Shown here: positions 1 through 10,744 of the stretch, piece after piece
Position numbering within the stretch: position 1 is the first letter of the stretch
How the letters are laid out: each line of letters opens with the position of its first letter
Assembly: GCF_964355755.1 (NCBI RefSeq)
Contig: NC_092676.1
Coordinates: forward strand, 1,220,288-1,284,287
Origin: Antedon mediterranea
Taxonomy: Eukaryota > Echinodermata > Crinoidea > Comatulida > Antedonidae
Reading direction: 5' to 3'
Length of the DNA stretch: 64,000 bases
Translations under genes and position numbers: made by a program
Notes under the pieces: generated by a model
What the model was told of the DNA's origin: nothing
The model's input: the letters and a program-made list of their open reading frames with translations, nothing else
The model's database searches: none

Positions 1-1990
1 TGCTATCAAACATTATTATATAAATTATTTCATATGTATAATCATTATAAAAAAAATATTCTATGAAACATGATATTGTTAGATAGTTGTCTTATTATCT
101 TCCGATACGGTTGACTGATTTGAACTTGAGTTGTTTTTACGCTTGTGTACTTTGTTGTGGTCTTTGTTTACTTTCTTTTATTTATTGTTCTCTTCTTTGT
201 TTACATTAAAATTGTTGTTTTTGTTTAAAATCAATCGAATCTAATTGTATACCTAATTTTTGCAATTCACACTTTGTTTTGCTTTTAATTCTATGGGTTC
301 ATCTTCTCTAAAGAGGACTGTCACTGTTTCAAAAGTGCATAGCTTCTAAATAAATTATTATATTTCCGATGTTTGGTTTTTATTAATTATTATTTGCACT
401 GTAAAAGTGTAAATAGAAAGAGTTTGGAAAAAGTAGATAAATTTTTAAATGTTGAATTTAACTTGATATACTTTTGTAAACCACTGTATTGTCACACACT
501 TGCGGTTGGTTTTGGTGGTAGTTGTTTTAGTATTGAACACTCTCGCACAACACATTAATTTTTAAGATTTATTTCGAAATTATGAAAATATGAACTCATA
601 GAGTGAATTGATTTGTTCATTTTCCACCCGCTTATTTGGTATGAGGGCATCGGCTCTTTTTTAAAGATTACCTAAAATAACAGTCACCGTTAATGGCAGG
701 TGTATAGCCCCATGTACGTGACGTAAGAGAGCAACCAGATTCCTCAGACTAAATGAACGGGTCCAAATGAACAATGCGAGAGACTTCCGTCGTTTCTTAA
801 TAATATCGAAGTCGTTCGTTAGACCCAAGTTTAAACATGTTAAAAATGTTTTACTTTTTTGTAAATAATAATATTATTATTAATATTCAGGCAAAAGATA
901 CATTTTACAAAATATTATACAAATCAACAAATTAAACTAACACGGCGGAAGAAGAAATATAAAATTATAGTTTCATCCTACTAGCTGCCAGGAAAGCACA
1001 AAATCAGCCTAAGCCACTGTCACCAATTAGGTGTGTACCTCCTAAATAACTATAATTAATACTTAGATTAATGTAGGCGTGTTCGGATTGTAACGAATTA
1101 TTTTCACCAACATACAACATATAAATTTATACTCAATATAAACAGGAAAATATGGAGAAACGTCGAAACATTAATCACGACTGTAAATTGTAAAATAAAG
1201 GGATGGATGAGCTTAATTTTTTATATCATCTTTTGCATTAAGTTTGCAATCCCCAGCCCCATTGGATCATCTCCTGGTTGTTAAATAGACATGTTCAGAT
1301 GGTTGTGTTGGACAACAGCAACACATCAAGTTCATCGTATGTTGTTAGCCGACAAGATCGTGTTCAAGAGCCTACCTCTCAACACGATCCTAAGAATACC
1401 ATACTTGTGTCATCCCAACAATTGTTATTAACAAATCTGTGTAAACTAATTGGAATTATGAAGAAACGGAAATTGTAGCAGGAGAAGTCCCGCGTTCACA
1501 AGTGCGATACATGTTGTTTGCTGAAATATTGTATTTACGGAATTATTTTTAGACTTAATTAGCTTTGTTACCGTACGTATCGCTTGTAATCCCATGGGAT
1601 TAACACGCCTCTCTATCTCTCTCTCCTCCGGGAGAAGGTGGACTTGTTAGGGGTAAACTTGATATTATTATTTCATTATGTTTTCTATTATTTTAAACGC
1701 ATGGATCGGAATTGCTCTTCGATCAGGTCTGGTTCAAAAAGTTACCAGAATGTTTGAAAACAAAATCGGTGTTTTATTATAAATTTGTTTTTATTTGTTT
1801 TTTGTTGTTGTTTTTTGTTTTTGTATTTTTTGGAGGTGGATTATTTCATTTACGGTACGGTAAACTTCAAAATAAAATTCCTAAAGTCTTACTGCAAATT
1901 TCTAAATGTATTTACTTGTTATCACATTTATTGTTTTAATTGACAGGCCTGCATGTTAGGGTATATCACAAAGGGGTTCTCGCTAACCCT
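1..1990. other. Non-coding AT-rich DNA upstream of the first repeat
   Basis: No ORF in this stretch shows a recognisable protein; the short ORFs near 373-558, 1278-1478 and 1712-1939 have AT-driven, low-complexity composition. The only distinct structure is the palindrome at 1587-1602 followed by a CT-rich run at about 1610-1632. Otherwise I see nothing that can be named. Confidence 0.6.
1587..1602. promoter_or_regulatory. 16-bp perfect palindrome TAATCCCATGGGATTA
   Basis: Two inverted TAATCC half-sites are separated by CATG. TAATCC is the known preferred core of K50 homeodomain proteins (Otx, Goosecoid, Pitx). The perfect symmetry is seen directly; use as a dimer site is inference. It lies about 7.9 kb upstream of the POU3F-like start codon. 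Confidence 0.3.
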
Positions 1991-2386
1991 ATTATAATTT
2001 TATTTATTTATGTAAAATTTATTAATTTATACAAAAATACTTCCACCTCCACCACCATTAAGTGTTAAAATACTGTATACCAGTAATGCTTATAAAATTG
2101 AATATAGAAAACATATTTATAAGTGTACCATTTAGTGAATTTGTAATTTATTTAAATTCAGTGCATGCGCAAACAGAAATAAAAGGAGTCGTATATTATG
2201 TATTCAATTTATGATAATTTATTATTACAAAATACATAAAGATGGTAGTTAGAGGAGTTAGGAAGGAGGCACGCGATCATGTATCAATTAAACAATAGGT
2301 ATATAATTAGGATATGCTAATAGAATGATAAGGAAGGGGGAACCTGTAGTGGCATGCGACAACTATCTTAATAATGTGTTAATTGC
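1991..2386 (+). repeat. Dispersed ~400-bp duplication, copy 1
   Basis: This segment is nearly identical to 6858-7262 in the same orientation. Both begin ATTATAATTTTATTTATTTA and end in AATTGC after a GGCATGCGAC motif. Copy 2 has a short extra AT-rich insertion in the first third and scattered substitutions. There is no coding capacity and no clear terminal inverted repeat. It could be a fragment of an unclassified mobile element, or a local segmental duplication that now flanks the satellite array. Confidence 0.8.
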
Positions 2387-2988
2387 TTCGTAGTACAATG
2401 AGGATACACAAATAATTAAGAACACAAAGCATAGTGAAGATGTTAAAGGATGTTAGTTTAGGATGGAGCCACGCGAATGGACAAACTGGCATTGTATTGT
2501 AAAGAGAATTGTTCGTTAATGTTAAACAAATAAAAGATGGTTGAGTGGTTACACAATAACTATTAAGTCAAACAAACGATAAAGAATATACACAGTAAGA
2601 CTTCATTGGTCACCCTTATGGATAACATGTTGATGTATTGTTAAACACCATTTTATCCTCACATTAACTTCAACTAGGGTATTAATATTACTTTATTTTT
2701 AATATTTATAATTTCATCTTTTTTTTTTTGTGTAACTTTATTTTGAATGCAATCCTTTTAGTCAAACCCCTGGACGATTCTCCATAGGTAAATGTTGTAG
2801 TTTGCACAGAATTACCAGTAGTCACATTGTCAAATATAGTATGACCTAAACTTTAACATAACTGCCATGAAATAACAATTCATATATCATTACAAAAGGT
2901 GAAGAAAGTTTCAAATAAGATGTTTTACGTAGGCCTGTAAATAATACGATTTGAATGCACGTCCAGTTTTTTGTAAGAAACTTAATTC
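2387..2988. other. Non-coding spacer before the satellite
   Basis: AT-rich sequence without an ORF. It carries one more CACGCGA motif near 2474, like those in and after the duplicated segments. Confidence 0.5.
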
Positions 2989-2989
2989 G

Positions 2990-4972
2990 TACTGTATCTT
3001 TTTGGGCGTACTTATTGTATCTTTTTGTACGTACTTAATTGTATCTCTTTAGTACGTAGGCCTACTTAAATCTTATCTTGTGTACGTATTTATATTGTAT
3101 CTTTTTGTACTTACTTAAATTGTATCTTTTTGTACTTACTTAAATTGTATCTTTTTGTACTTACTTAAATTGTATCTTTTTGTACTTACTTAAATTGTAC
3201 CTTTTTGTACTTACTTAAATTGTATCTTTTTGTACTTACTTATATCTTATCTTGTGTACTTACTTAAATCTTATCTTGTGTACTTACTTAAATTGTATCT
3301 TATTGTACTTACTTAAATTGTATCTTTTTGTACTTACTTATATCTTATCTTGTGTACTTACTTAAATTGTATCTTTTTGTACTTACTTAAATTGTACTTT
3401 TGTGTACTTACTTAAATTGTATCTTTTTGTACTTACTTAAATTGTATCTTTTTGTACTTACTTAAATTGTATCTTTTTGTACTTACTTAAATTGTACTTT
3501 TTTGTACTTACTTAAATTGTATCTTTTTGTACTTACTTAAATTGTATCTTTTTGTACTTACTTAAATTATATCTTTTTGTACTTACTTAAATTGTATCTT
3601 TTTGTACTTACTTAAATTGTATCTTTTTGTACTTACTTAAATTGTATCTTTTTGTACTTACTTAAATTGTACTTTTTTGTACTTACTTAAATTGTATCTT
3701 TTTGTACTTACTTATATCTTATCTTGTGTACTTACTTAAATTGTATCTTTTTGTACTTACTTAAATTGTACTTTTTTGTACTTACTTAAATTGTACTTTT
3801 TTGTACTTACTTAAATTGTACTTTTTTGTACTTACTTAAATTGTACTTTTTTGTACTTACTTAAATTGTACTTTTTTGTACTTACTTAAATTGTATCTTT
3901 TTGTACTTACTTAAATTGTATCTTTTTGTACTTCCTTAAATTGTATCTTTTTGTACTTACTTAAATTGTATCTTTTTGTACTTCCTTAAATTGTATCTTT
4001 TTGTACTTACTTAAATTGTACCTTTTTGTACTTACTTAAATTGTATCTTTTTGTACTTACTTATATCTTATCTTGTGTACTTACTTAAATCTTATCTTGT
4101 GTACTTACTTAAATTGTATCTTATTGTACTTACTTAAATTGTATCTTTTTGTACTTACTTATATCTTATCTTGTGTACTTACTTAAATTGTATCTTTTTG
4201 TACTTACTTAAATTGTACTTTTGTGTACTTACTTAAATTGTATCTTTTTGTACTTACTTAAATTGTATCTTTTTGTACTTACTTAAATTGTATCTTTTTG
4301 TACTTACTTAAATTGTACTTTTTTGTACTTACTTAAATTGTATCTTTTTGTACTTACTTAAATTGTATCTTTTTGTACTTACTTAAATTGTATCTTTTTG
4401 TACTTACTTAAATTGTATCTTTTTGTACTTACTTAAATTGTATCTTTTTGTACTTACTTAAATTGTATCTTTTTGTACTTACTTAAATTGTACTTTTTTG
4501 TACTTACTTAAATTGTATCTTTTTGTACTTACTTATATCTTATCTTGTGTACTTACTTAAATTGTATCTTTTTGTACTTACTTAAATTGTACTTTTTTGT
4601 ACTTACTTAAATTGTACTTTTTTGTACTTACTTAAATTGTACTTTTTTGTACTTACTTAAATTGTACTTTTTTGTACTTACTTAAATTGTACTTTTTTGT
4701 ACTTACTTAAATTGTATCTTTTTGTACTTACTTAAATTGTATCTTTTTGTACTTCCTTAAATTGTATCTTTTTGTACTTACTTAAATTGTATCTTTTTGT
4801 ACTTCCTTAAATTGTATCTTTTTGTACTTACTTAAATTGTATCTTTTTGTACTTACTTAAATTGTATCTTTTTGTACTTACTTAAATTGTATCTTTTTGT
4901 ACTTACTTAAGTTGTATCTTTTTTTACTTACTTAAATTTTATCTTTTTGTTTATATTTAAATTATATCTTGT
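2990..4972 (+). repeat. 25-bp satellite array, about 2 kb, with an 821-bp higher-order duplication
   Basis: About 79 head-to-tail copies of a 25-bp unit, ACTTACTTAAATTGTATCTT followed by TTTGT, with the variants TATCTTATCTTGTG and GTACTTTTTTG. The edges (2990-3110 and 4910-4972) are more diverged, as is usual where unequal exchange is weaker. Variant units recur at a constant offset of 821 bp: the ACC variant at 3200 and 4021, TTATTG at 3300 and 4121, TGTGTAC at 3401 and 4222, and CTTCC at 3931 and 4752. So a block of about 33 units was duplicated as a whole. There is no coding capacity on either strand. Confidence 0.95.
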
Positions 4973-5081
4973 ATTAATTGTAAGGTACTTTCAACGCAAG
5001 CTTTGCTTTTAAAAAAACAGTGCCTTCTTCATTTTAATTTTTATCTTATTTACAATATCGAGTTTGAACAATACCATGAAA

Positions 5082-5153
5082 GCCCCAGTGGTCTAATGGT
5101 TAGGACATCTGCATATCAAGCAGGCGGTCCGAGTTCGAGTCTCGGTTGGGGCG
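5082..5153 (+). tRNA. tRNA gene, 72 nt, anticodon AUC (nominally Asp)
   Basis: A complete cloverleaf can be drawn. The acceptor stem is GCCCCAG with TTGGGGC (one G-U pair) and discriminator G. The D arm is GTCT/GGAC with GG in the loop. The anticodon stem is TCTGC/GCAGG with loop ATATCAA. A 4-nt variable loop precedes the T arm CCGAG-TTCGAGT-CTCGG. The A box (TGGTCTAATGG) and B box (GTTCGAGTC) are good, and a T5 run follows three bases after the end. Position 33 is T and positions 34-36 read ATC, which would pair with the Asp codon GAU. Eukaryotic tRNA-Asp normally carries GUC and the D arm here resembles tRNA-Glu, so the isotype is uncertain. A tRNA-derived repeat copy is the main alternative, although no stem is broken. 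Confidence 0.8.
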
Positions 5154-5155
5154 AC

Positions 5156-5160
5156 TTTTT
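5156..5160 (+). terminator. RNA polymerase III T-run terminator for the tRNA
   Basis: Five T residues start three bases after the predicted discriminator base, the usual position and form of a Pol III terminator. Confidence 0.6.
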
Positions 5161-6606
5161 CTCATTCTCACAGATTTCCTCATCTTTATCGTTTCAAATT
5201 AATTAATTAAATTTCAGTATATCACCGGGCGGTTTAGAATTAATGTTCATTGCCTGATGTGTTTATATATATATTGTTATCTATCTTATAATTTAATAAG
5301 AATACCGTATTATACACTTAGACTATGCAAAGTGTCTCGATTGAGGGTTATAGTTGCAGCCTGTTACAAAATTAAATGATATGATCAATGTAGTGTGAGG
5401 TTGGATGAACCGTTCTAACAGAAAACACGACACATAGGCCTATTTAAATTCATACAGAGCAGTGAAAATTTTCAATTGATAGTTAATTTCCAAAATGAAT
5501 TTTCAATTAAGAATTGATAGCTCTTGTAAATTGTATCTAGTTCATTACAATGAAATATATTAATCATTATTGTCGGTATAAAGAATAGGTCCCTATACTT
5601 CGACAAAATGCAAATCCACATAACAGCATTCATAACATTCGACCAACGATTTAAAATCGATCACCATACAATAGCACACAATCTGTTATATTTTCTGACC
5701 AGACGAGATAATCAATTTTATTGTTTGTTATTTAGAATAACTGCCCATCTTAAACTCAGACTTTAGTCATATATAGCGAAAGTAAACCACTACATACCTA
5801 TATAATTTATTTATTTTTTAATTTATTATTATTTTTTATTTATTTATCACCTCAAGATGTTTTTCTTCATCTTTCCGGGCATCTGCCTTCATTCTCTGAA
5901 CTATTATCATTATATTATATGTATTGTATATGTGTCTTTTTTTTCAGAGTTTGTAAATAAATGTTATGAAATGAAAAAATGAAAATGAAAAAATAATATC
6001 TAGACCTGCTTTCATTAATCAAGTAAATGTTTCTAAGCAATGAGTAAGGGAGGGGTCGGGGAACCCCTATAATCTGAATTCTTTTTTTATCTTCCATCAA
6101 CTTTACACACTTTATTCAATTCTGAAGGTTAGATGTTTTTAATATTATTATACAGAGTAGGTCATCATTATATAACATAGGTATTGATATAAAGTGTGCA
6201 GTACACCACGTATTATACAGTTCTCAAAAGAATTGTTGAGTTTCTTCAAACAAAATCATTATTATGACAAACAATCTGAATAAACACCAGTGGTTCTAGG
6301 AGGCCTATCTGTGTTATACTCTCTAACAATAACATACATGGTGTCTAAAAAACTGAAATTAAAATCTTGATATGCGAGTTTTCTAAACACCCTAACATAC
6401 ACAAGAGATTTGGAAACACCTATTATTTTTATACGAAGCAACACTGTTGGTCATTCACTCTTGTATGTAGGCTACTCTGTTATTATGTATGGGGCACGCA
6501 CGAAGTTACTATAGGCCTAAATTATTGATTATTGATTAATATATTTTAAGGAATTTTTTTTTTTCAAAATTAGAGGAATTGTATTACCATCCCGTTCTAA
6601 CAATGT
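5161..6606. other. Non-coding stretch with a retroposon-like 3' end near 5815-5990
   Basis: No convincing gene. At 5815-5990 an AT-rich block contains TGTATTGTATATG, then AATAAATG and GAAATGAAAAAATG-type repeats. The same TGTATTGTATATG motif precedes AATAAA near 58220, so both look like 3' ends of related retroposons. The rest is unremarkable AT-rich DNA. Confidence 0.4.
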
Positions 6607-6756
6607 ATTGTGGCTCCTCCTTTAATGTTGTCATTGTGATAATTGTAGGCCTACATTGTGGCTCCTCCTACTTTAATGTTGTCATTGTGATCATTGTAGG
6701 CCTACTTTGTGGCTCCTCCTACTTTAATGTTGTCATTGTGATAATTGTAGGCCTAC
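6607..6756 (+). repeat. 51-bp tandem repeat, 3 units
   Basis: Units are 6607-6654 (48 bp, lacking three bases), 6655-6705 and 6706-6756. Each contains TTGTGGCTCCTCC and TTTAATGTTGTCATTGTGAT and ends with TAGGCCTAC. The small ORF here (6579-6764) only reflects a period divisible by three and is not a gene. Confidence 0.9.
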
Positions 6757-6857
6757 ATTGTTAGTAACCTTATTTACTTTTATTTTTAAATTTCTATGAA
6801 TTTAAAAATGCAGAAAGATATAAAACTTAGACGGCTATGAACGAGTAGCTTCAACGT

Positions 6858-7262
6858 ATTATAATTTTATTTATTTATGTAAAATGTATTAATTTATACA
6901 AAAATACTTCTACCTCCACGACCATTAAGTGTTAAAATACTGTATACCAGTAATGCCTATAAAACTGAATATATATTTATTTAACAAAAAACATTTTTAT
7001 AAGTGTACCATTTAGTGAATTTGTAATTTATTTAAATTCAGTGCATGCGCAAACAGAAATAAAAGGAGTCGTATATTATGTATTCAATTTATGATAATTT
7101 ATTATTAAAAACTACATAAAGATGGTAGTTAGAGGAGTTAGGAAGGAGGCACGCGACCATGTATCAATTAAACAATAGGTATAATTAGGATATGCTAATA
7201 GAATGATAAGGAAGGGGGTACCTGTAGTGGCATGCGACAACTATCTTAATAATGTTAATTGC
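6858..7262 (+). repeat. Dispersed ~400-bp duplication, copy 2
   Basis: Second copy of the 1991-2386 segment, same orientation, about 90 percent or more identical by eye. It carries an extra TATTTATTTAACAAAA-like insertion and a GCACGCGACC in place of GCACGCGATC. The two copies flank the 25-bp satellite and the tRNA gene. Confidence 0.8.
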
Positions 7263-9116
7263 ATATCATGGAGCTCCGTGCTTTTACTTTTAAATACTAT
7301 ATATAAAATATAAATACTATCTATATAGAAAAACTAAGCATCATATTATATATTTCATTAAATAGTGTATCTACACTGTAATTGGCGATTTAAATGGGTA
7401 TGAAATAAAAAAATAAATAAATAAAATTAGTTAACAAAACGAAAGCTTTCAACCTTCAAGCGATCAGTAAGTGGAGAATATATGAGAAATTTAGACAAAA
7501 ATTATTTGAATTTATCATGTTAATAGTATATTATAACTTCTTGACAATGATTGTAAATGTTCATCTGCGGTGTGTGTGTGTGTTAACAAGGTGTGTGATA
7601 ACAAAAATCTTCTGCAGAAGGTGGTCGTGTTAACAACAAAACTGTTGAGGCGAGGCTATAATTTTGTTTTCTATTTCATTGGTTTTGTAAAAACAAAATT
7701 GGGAAATTTTAGGGTCACGCGAACGACACCCAACAAACTTTTTGTTTATTGTTAATACCCAGGATATAATTGAAGGTGGTGATTGAACAACAATTGAAAT
7801 AGAGAGACACGCGACAGGAGATATAACAATGATCTATTAATGAAGCCGTTCCGGTTACAATGGAGCAGCTTTACCTAAAATGTAAAGTTAGTGGTTAAGG
7901 GGGCTAGCCGTAGCAGAAGCACATACCCGTAGCAATAATGCACCAATAGTTATTGTTTCTGTAAGAATGTGTTATTATGACGGCACGCGACAGGATTACT
8001 TGAGTACAACTGGTCACTGAATAGAATATGAAATATAAAAGGTGGTATGAAACGAGGCACGTGACAAACATTGAATGTTATGGCACATTTTAATGTATTT
8101 AAAAATAAATTTATTTTCACCAGGTACAATTAATTAAAATCTAGTAATTCAAATAGGCGTATTTTCATACGTACCAAACAATCGTCTATCACCTATAGAT
8201 TTATCATTAATTACATTCTTTGAAATAATGTACTGTAGGCAAACCACAGAAGACAAAAAACAGTATAACCAGAAAAAAGTTAAATTAAATTTCCCTTTTC
8301 CCGGGTATAACAGTGGTTTAATATATAAGCCTATTAATTTATGTAAAGTTTTTGTCTAAAAGACCAGCACTTCAACTCAGTAAGTGTTAAGTATGATGTC
8401 ATGTTTGTGAATGCTCAATTGCATATATTCATTATGAAATTAATAGGCCCTACACAAATTGTAAGCACAAAAAGAAAGACATATGCCTAACATGCAGTAG
8501 GGTCACAGAAAGAAAATGATTCTTTACGACAATTACACCCAACCGTGAGAGGTCCCTGATGTATTTTAAAAACATTTTTTTAAATATGAATTGAAACGAA
8601 TGCAACAGATTTGATCATTGTTGTTTGGTAGATATTATGAAAAAAATGTTTATTATTGATACATTTTTTCCCAATAATATTAGCTCTTTAGAATTAATAT
8701 TTCTTTATATTATTAATGTTTGTTATAAATTAAATAAAATTATACAGTAAATAATAAATTAATTATCACATATGTTCAAAATAATATTACATTTCGTTTC
8801 TATTATGTCAATGCACTATGATTTATTTTACCAGAGAAAAGTTCGATTACGTCATACCTTGGAAGAGATAAAAGCATACTTTTGAAATATGTATTAATAC
8901 AAAATATTTCGTTTTTGAACGTTAACATTTATAACATATATATATATATTTATTTTTATTTATTTATTTTAATCTGTATTTTGAGACAATTGTTTTATTT
9001 TCATAATCAAAAAGTTCTAAATAACATTGAATTACTTCGTTACGTCTGCGAAAATACACTTCAATGTAATCACTTGTGAATTTTATCCGATATTAACTAT
9101 TGCAAAATATCGAATG
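7263..9116. other. Non-coding DNA upstream of the POU gene with recurring CACGCGA motifs
   Basis: No gene found. Motifs of the form (G/T/A)CACGCGA(C/A) occur near 7714, 7807 and 7983, with a CACGTGAC variant near 8059, each in an otherwise AT-rich setting. From 8570 to 9080 the sequence is very AT-rich, with TATATA and TTTATT runs. Confidence 0.5.
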
Positions 9117-9312
9117 ATAAAAGACCACAGCAACGAATAGTGCTGCTACCACCTCGGTGTTTTAAAATACAGTTGTTGGCGTACAGACTTTTTCACATAC
9201 GTCTAAAGATGTTGATAAAAGAGCGATACAATTGTAATAGTAACAGACCCCTTTTTATTAAAAAACAGGGCAGTCCTATCGCAGTGACGAGCCTCTGTGT
9301 AATTTCTGTTAA

Positions 9313-9390
9313 CCAATCACCGAATTCAAGGCTGTGATTCATGCCAATCAAATTCACAGAAGCGTAAAACTTATCTACCAGCGGACCAAT
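9313..9390 (+). promoter_or_regulatory. Three same-strand CCAAT boxes
   Basis: CCAATC pentamer/hexamer motifs are at 9313, 9344 and 9386, all on the + strand, spaced 31 and 42 bp (close to three and four helical turns). This arrangement is typical of NF-Y-dependent promoters. Binding is inferred, not shown. Confidence 0.45.
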
Positions 9391-9432
9391 CAGAAACGCG
9401 CTATTGCCCTATGCTCGGTCACAGATGCTCAG

Positions 9433-9453
9433 ATGGTTTATTTTGCGTTGTAA
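9433..9453 (+). CDS. Upstream ORF 1, six codons
   Basis: ATG-GTT-TAT-TTT-GCG-TTG-TAA encodes MVYFAL. Its stop codon is followed at once by the ATG of the next upstream ORF. It lies in the presumed 5' leader only if transcription starts upstream of 9433. Translation is unproven. Confidence 0.25.
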   Translation: MVYFAL

Positions 9454-9546
9454 ATGCCAGTGTGCGCTGATAGTGGGATTTTGGCTTATTCCATAAAAGA
9501 CCACAGCTTACCCGATGTCGACAAAAAGTTGGATGAATTCGTATAA
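9454..9546 (+). CDS. Upstream ORF 2, 30 codons, overlapping the POU start out of frame
   Basis: It begins directly after the TAA of the six-codon ORF and runs past the POU ATG at 9515 in a different frame, ending 32 bases inside the main CDS. Ribosomes that use this ATG could not reinitiate at 9515 without backtracking, so it would be expected to repress POU translation. Its start context is weak (T at -3), as is that of the main start (C at -3, T at +4). No conserved peptide is recognised; its role, if any, is regulatory inference. Confidence 0.25.
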   Translation: MPVCADSGILAYSIKDHSLPDVDKKLDEFV

Positions 9547-10744
9547 TTTCACCAGTGTTGTAGACGCAACGAACTTAGATAGATCTATTATTAGAACATC
9601 TGGCATAATGCAGAGTAGCGCAGGACCAGCTTTGTATCACCACCACCAAAAGCTTTCAAATGCGGACTTTTTACAACAACCCTATCATATGATGGGTCAA
9701 ATATCGCACCATCCAACGGCACAGTGGGTAGGCCTTCCATCGCATAACGATTCCGGAGGATGGGGGCAAGCCATGTCCCCGGCCCTACTCACTCCAACAG
9801 ACATGAAACCTATACTATCTCAGAGGGACGATCACATGCAAAACGGAGGGCCTAGGCCGGCACATCAACATCACTGGAACTCACACACGCCGACTACATC
9901 GCATATGTCACCGATGGATATGCCACCTATGATTACAAGTAATACGTTATCGCATCTGCATCATCCCTATGGACATATGAACGGGATGCTGAGCCCGAGT
10001 CAACAACTTGCACAGTGCAATTCGCCTCCAAATAGTGACCAACATGAACCAATCGAAGAGGAGGCACCCACATCAGACGATCTCGAACAATTTGCTAAAA
10101 TGTTTAAACAACGACGTATTAAGCTTGGATTCACACAGGCAGATGTTGGGCTTGCTCTTGGAACTTTGTATGGTAATGTTTTTAGTCAAACAACTATTTG
10201 TAGATTTGAAGCCCTACAGTTAAGTTTTAAGAACATGTGCAAACTGAAGCCACTGCTTGCAAAGTGGTTAGAAGAAGCTGATTCGACGACGGGATGCCCC
10301 ACTGCAATGGACAAAATCGCTGCACAAGGACGAAAACGAAAAAAGCGAACCAGTATTGAAGTCACCATAAAAGGAGCCCTAGAGAACACTTTTCTTAAAC
10401 AACCTAAGCCATCGGCGCAAGAGATTTCATCATTAGCAGAAGGTTTAGGGCTTGAAAAGGAAGTTGTACGAGTTTGGTTTTGTAATCGACGACAAAAAGA
10501 GAAAAGAATGACACCATTGTTGATGCCACATGTAGAACAATCTGATATGTTGGAGCATTCACCACCACCACCATTACAACATGGTATGCCAGTATCATCC
10601 GGAATCACACAACTACACACGAATACAAGTCCGTGTTCTGTAGCCGTCCGTACTAACTTATCACCAAGTGTACATATGCACCACCAGTCACCGCTACCGA
10701 TGACGCTACCCCCTACACCACCCCACCCGTCGATGCCACACTAG
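9515..10744 (+). CDS. POU3F-like: POU class III homeodomain transcription factor (Brn1/2/4-like), single exon, 409 aa
   Basis: Sequence-specific nuclear transcription factor of the group that in bilaterians acts mainly in neural and ectodermal development, binding octamer-like sites through a bipartite POU domain. The N-terminal ~180 residues are rich in His, Gln, Ser, Pro and Met, as in class III activation regions, and contain a TPTDMKPI stretch resembling the class III DIKP motif. The POU-specific domain spans about 185-256 ([16 protein letters not shown] to KWLEEAD). A short linker (257-272) includes DKIAAQG. The homeodomain is about 273-332, starting [11 protein letters not shown], with [12 protein letters not shown] in helix 3 and the POU-typical Cys at position 50; RKRKKR also serves as nuclear localisation signal. 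The C-terminus (333-409) is Pro/His rich. The whole product lies in one exon, as is usual for vertebrate POU3F genes. The first ATG is chosen because it is in frame and the ORF is intact; Met7 is an alternative. TAG overlaps a splice-donor-like AG|GTAAGC. Class assignment is firm; orthology to one vertebrate paralogue is not implied. Confidence 0.97.
   Translation: MSTKSWMNSYNFTSVVDATNLDRSIIRTSGIMQSSAGPALYHHHQKLSNADFLQQPYHMMGQISHHPTAQWVGLPSHNDSGGWGQAMSPALLTPTDMKPILSQRDDHMQNGGPRPAHQHHWNSHTPTTSHMSPMDMPPMITSNTLSHLHHPYGHMNGMLSPSQQLAQCNSPPNSDQHEPIEEEAPTSDDLEQFAKMFKQRRIKLGFTQADVGLALGTLYGNVFSQTTICRFEALQLSFKNMCKLKPLLAKWLEEADSTTGCPTAMDKIAAQGRKRKKRTSIEVTIKGALENTFLKQPKPSAQEISSLAEGLGLEKEVVRVWFCNRRQKEKRMTPLLMPHVEQSDMLEHSPPPPLQHGMPVSSGITQLHTNTSPCSVAVRTNLSPSVHMHHQSPLPMTLPPTPPHPSMPH

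Larger units (their letters stand above)
9117..9514 (+). promoter_or_regulatory. Putative promoter and 5' leader of the POU3F-like gene
   Basis: The 15-bp sequence ATAAAAGACCACAGC occurs exactly twice, at 9117-9131 and at 9493-9507 just before the start codon. The first copy, GATAAAAG, could act as a TATA-like element for a start near 9145, but three CCAAT boxes downstream of it (9313-9390) make a more 3' start equally possible. GC content rises compared with the DNA upstream. The transcription start cannot be fixed from sequence alone. Confidence 0.4.

Noticed and set aside
2990-4972. CRISPR-like array
   Set aside because: The units are contiguous with no unique spacers, and the context is eukaryotic.
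9140-9337. 65-codon ORF in the POU promoter region
   Set aside because: Its first ATG is at 9209, it is not conserved-looking, and it may lie outside the transcript.
10186-10620. 144-codon minus-strand ORF inside the POU gene
   Set aside because: It is the antisense shadow of the conserved POU/homeodomain coding sequence and has no protein-like motif.
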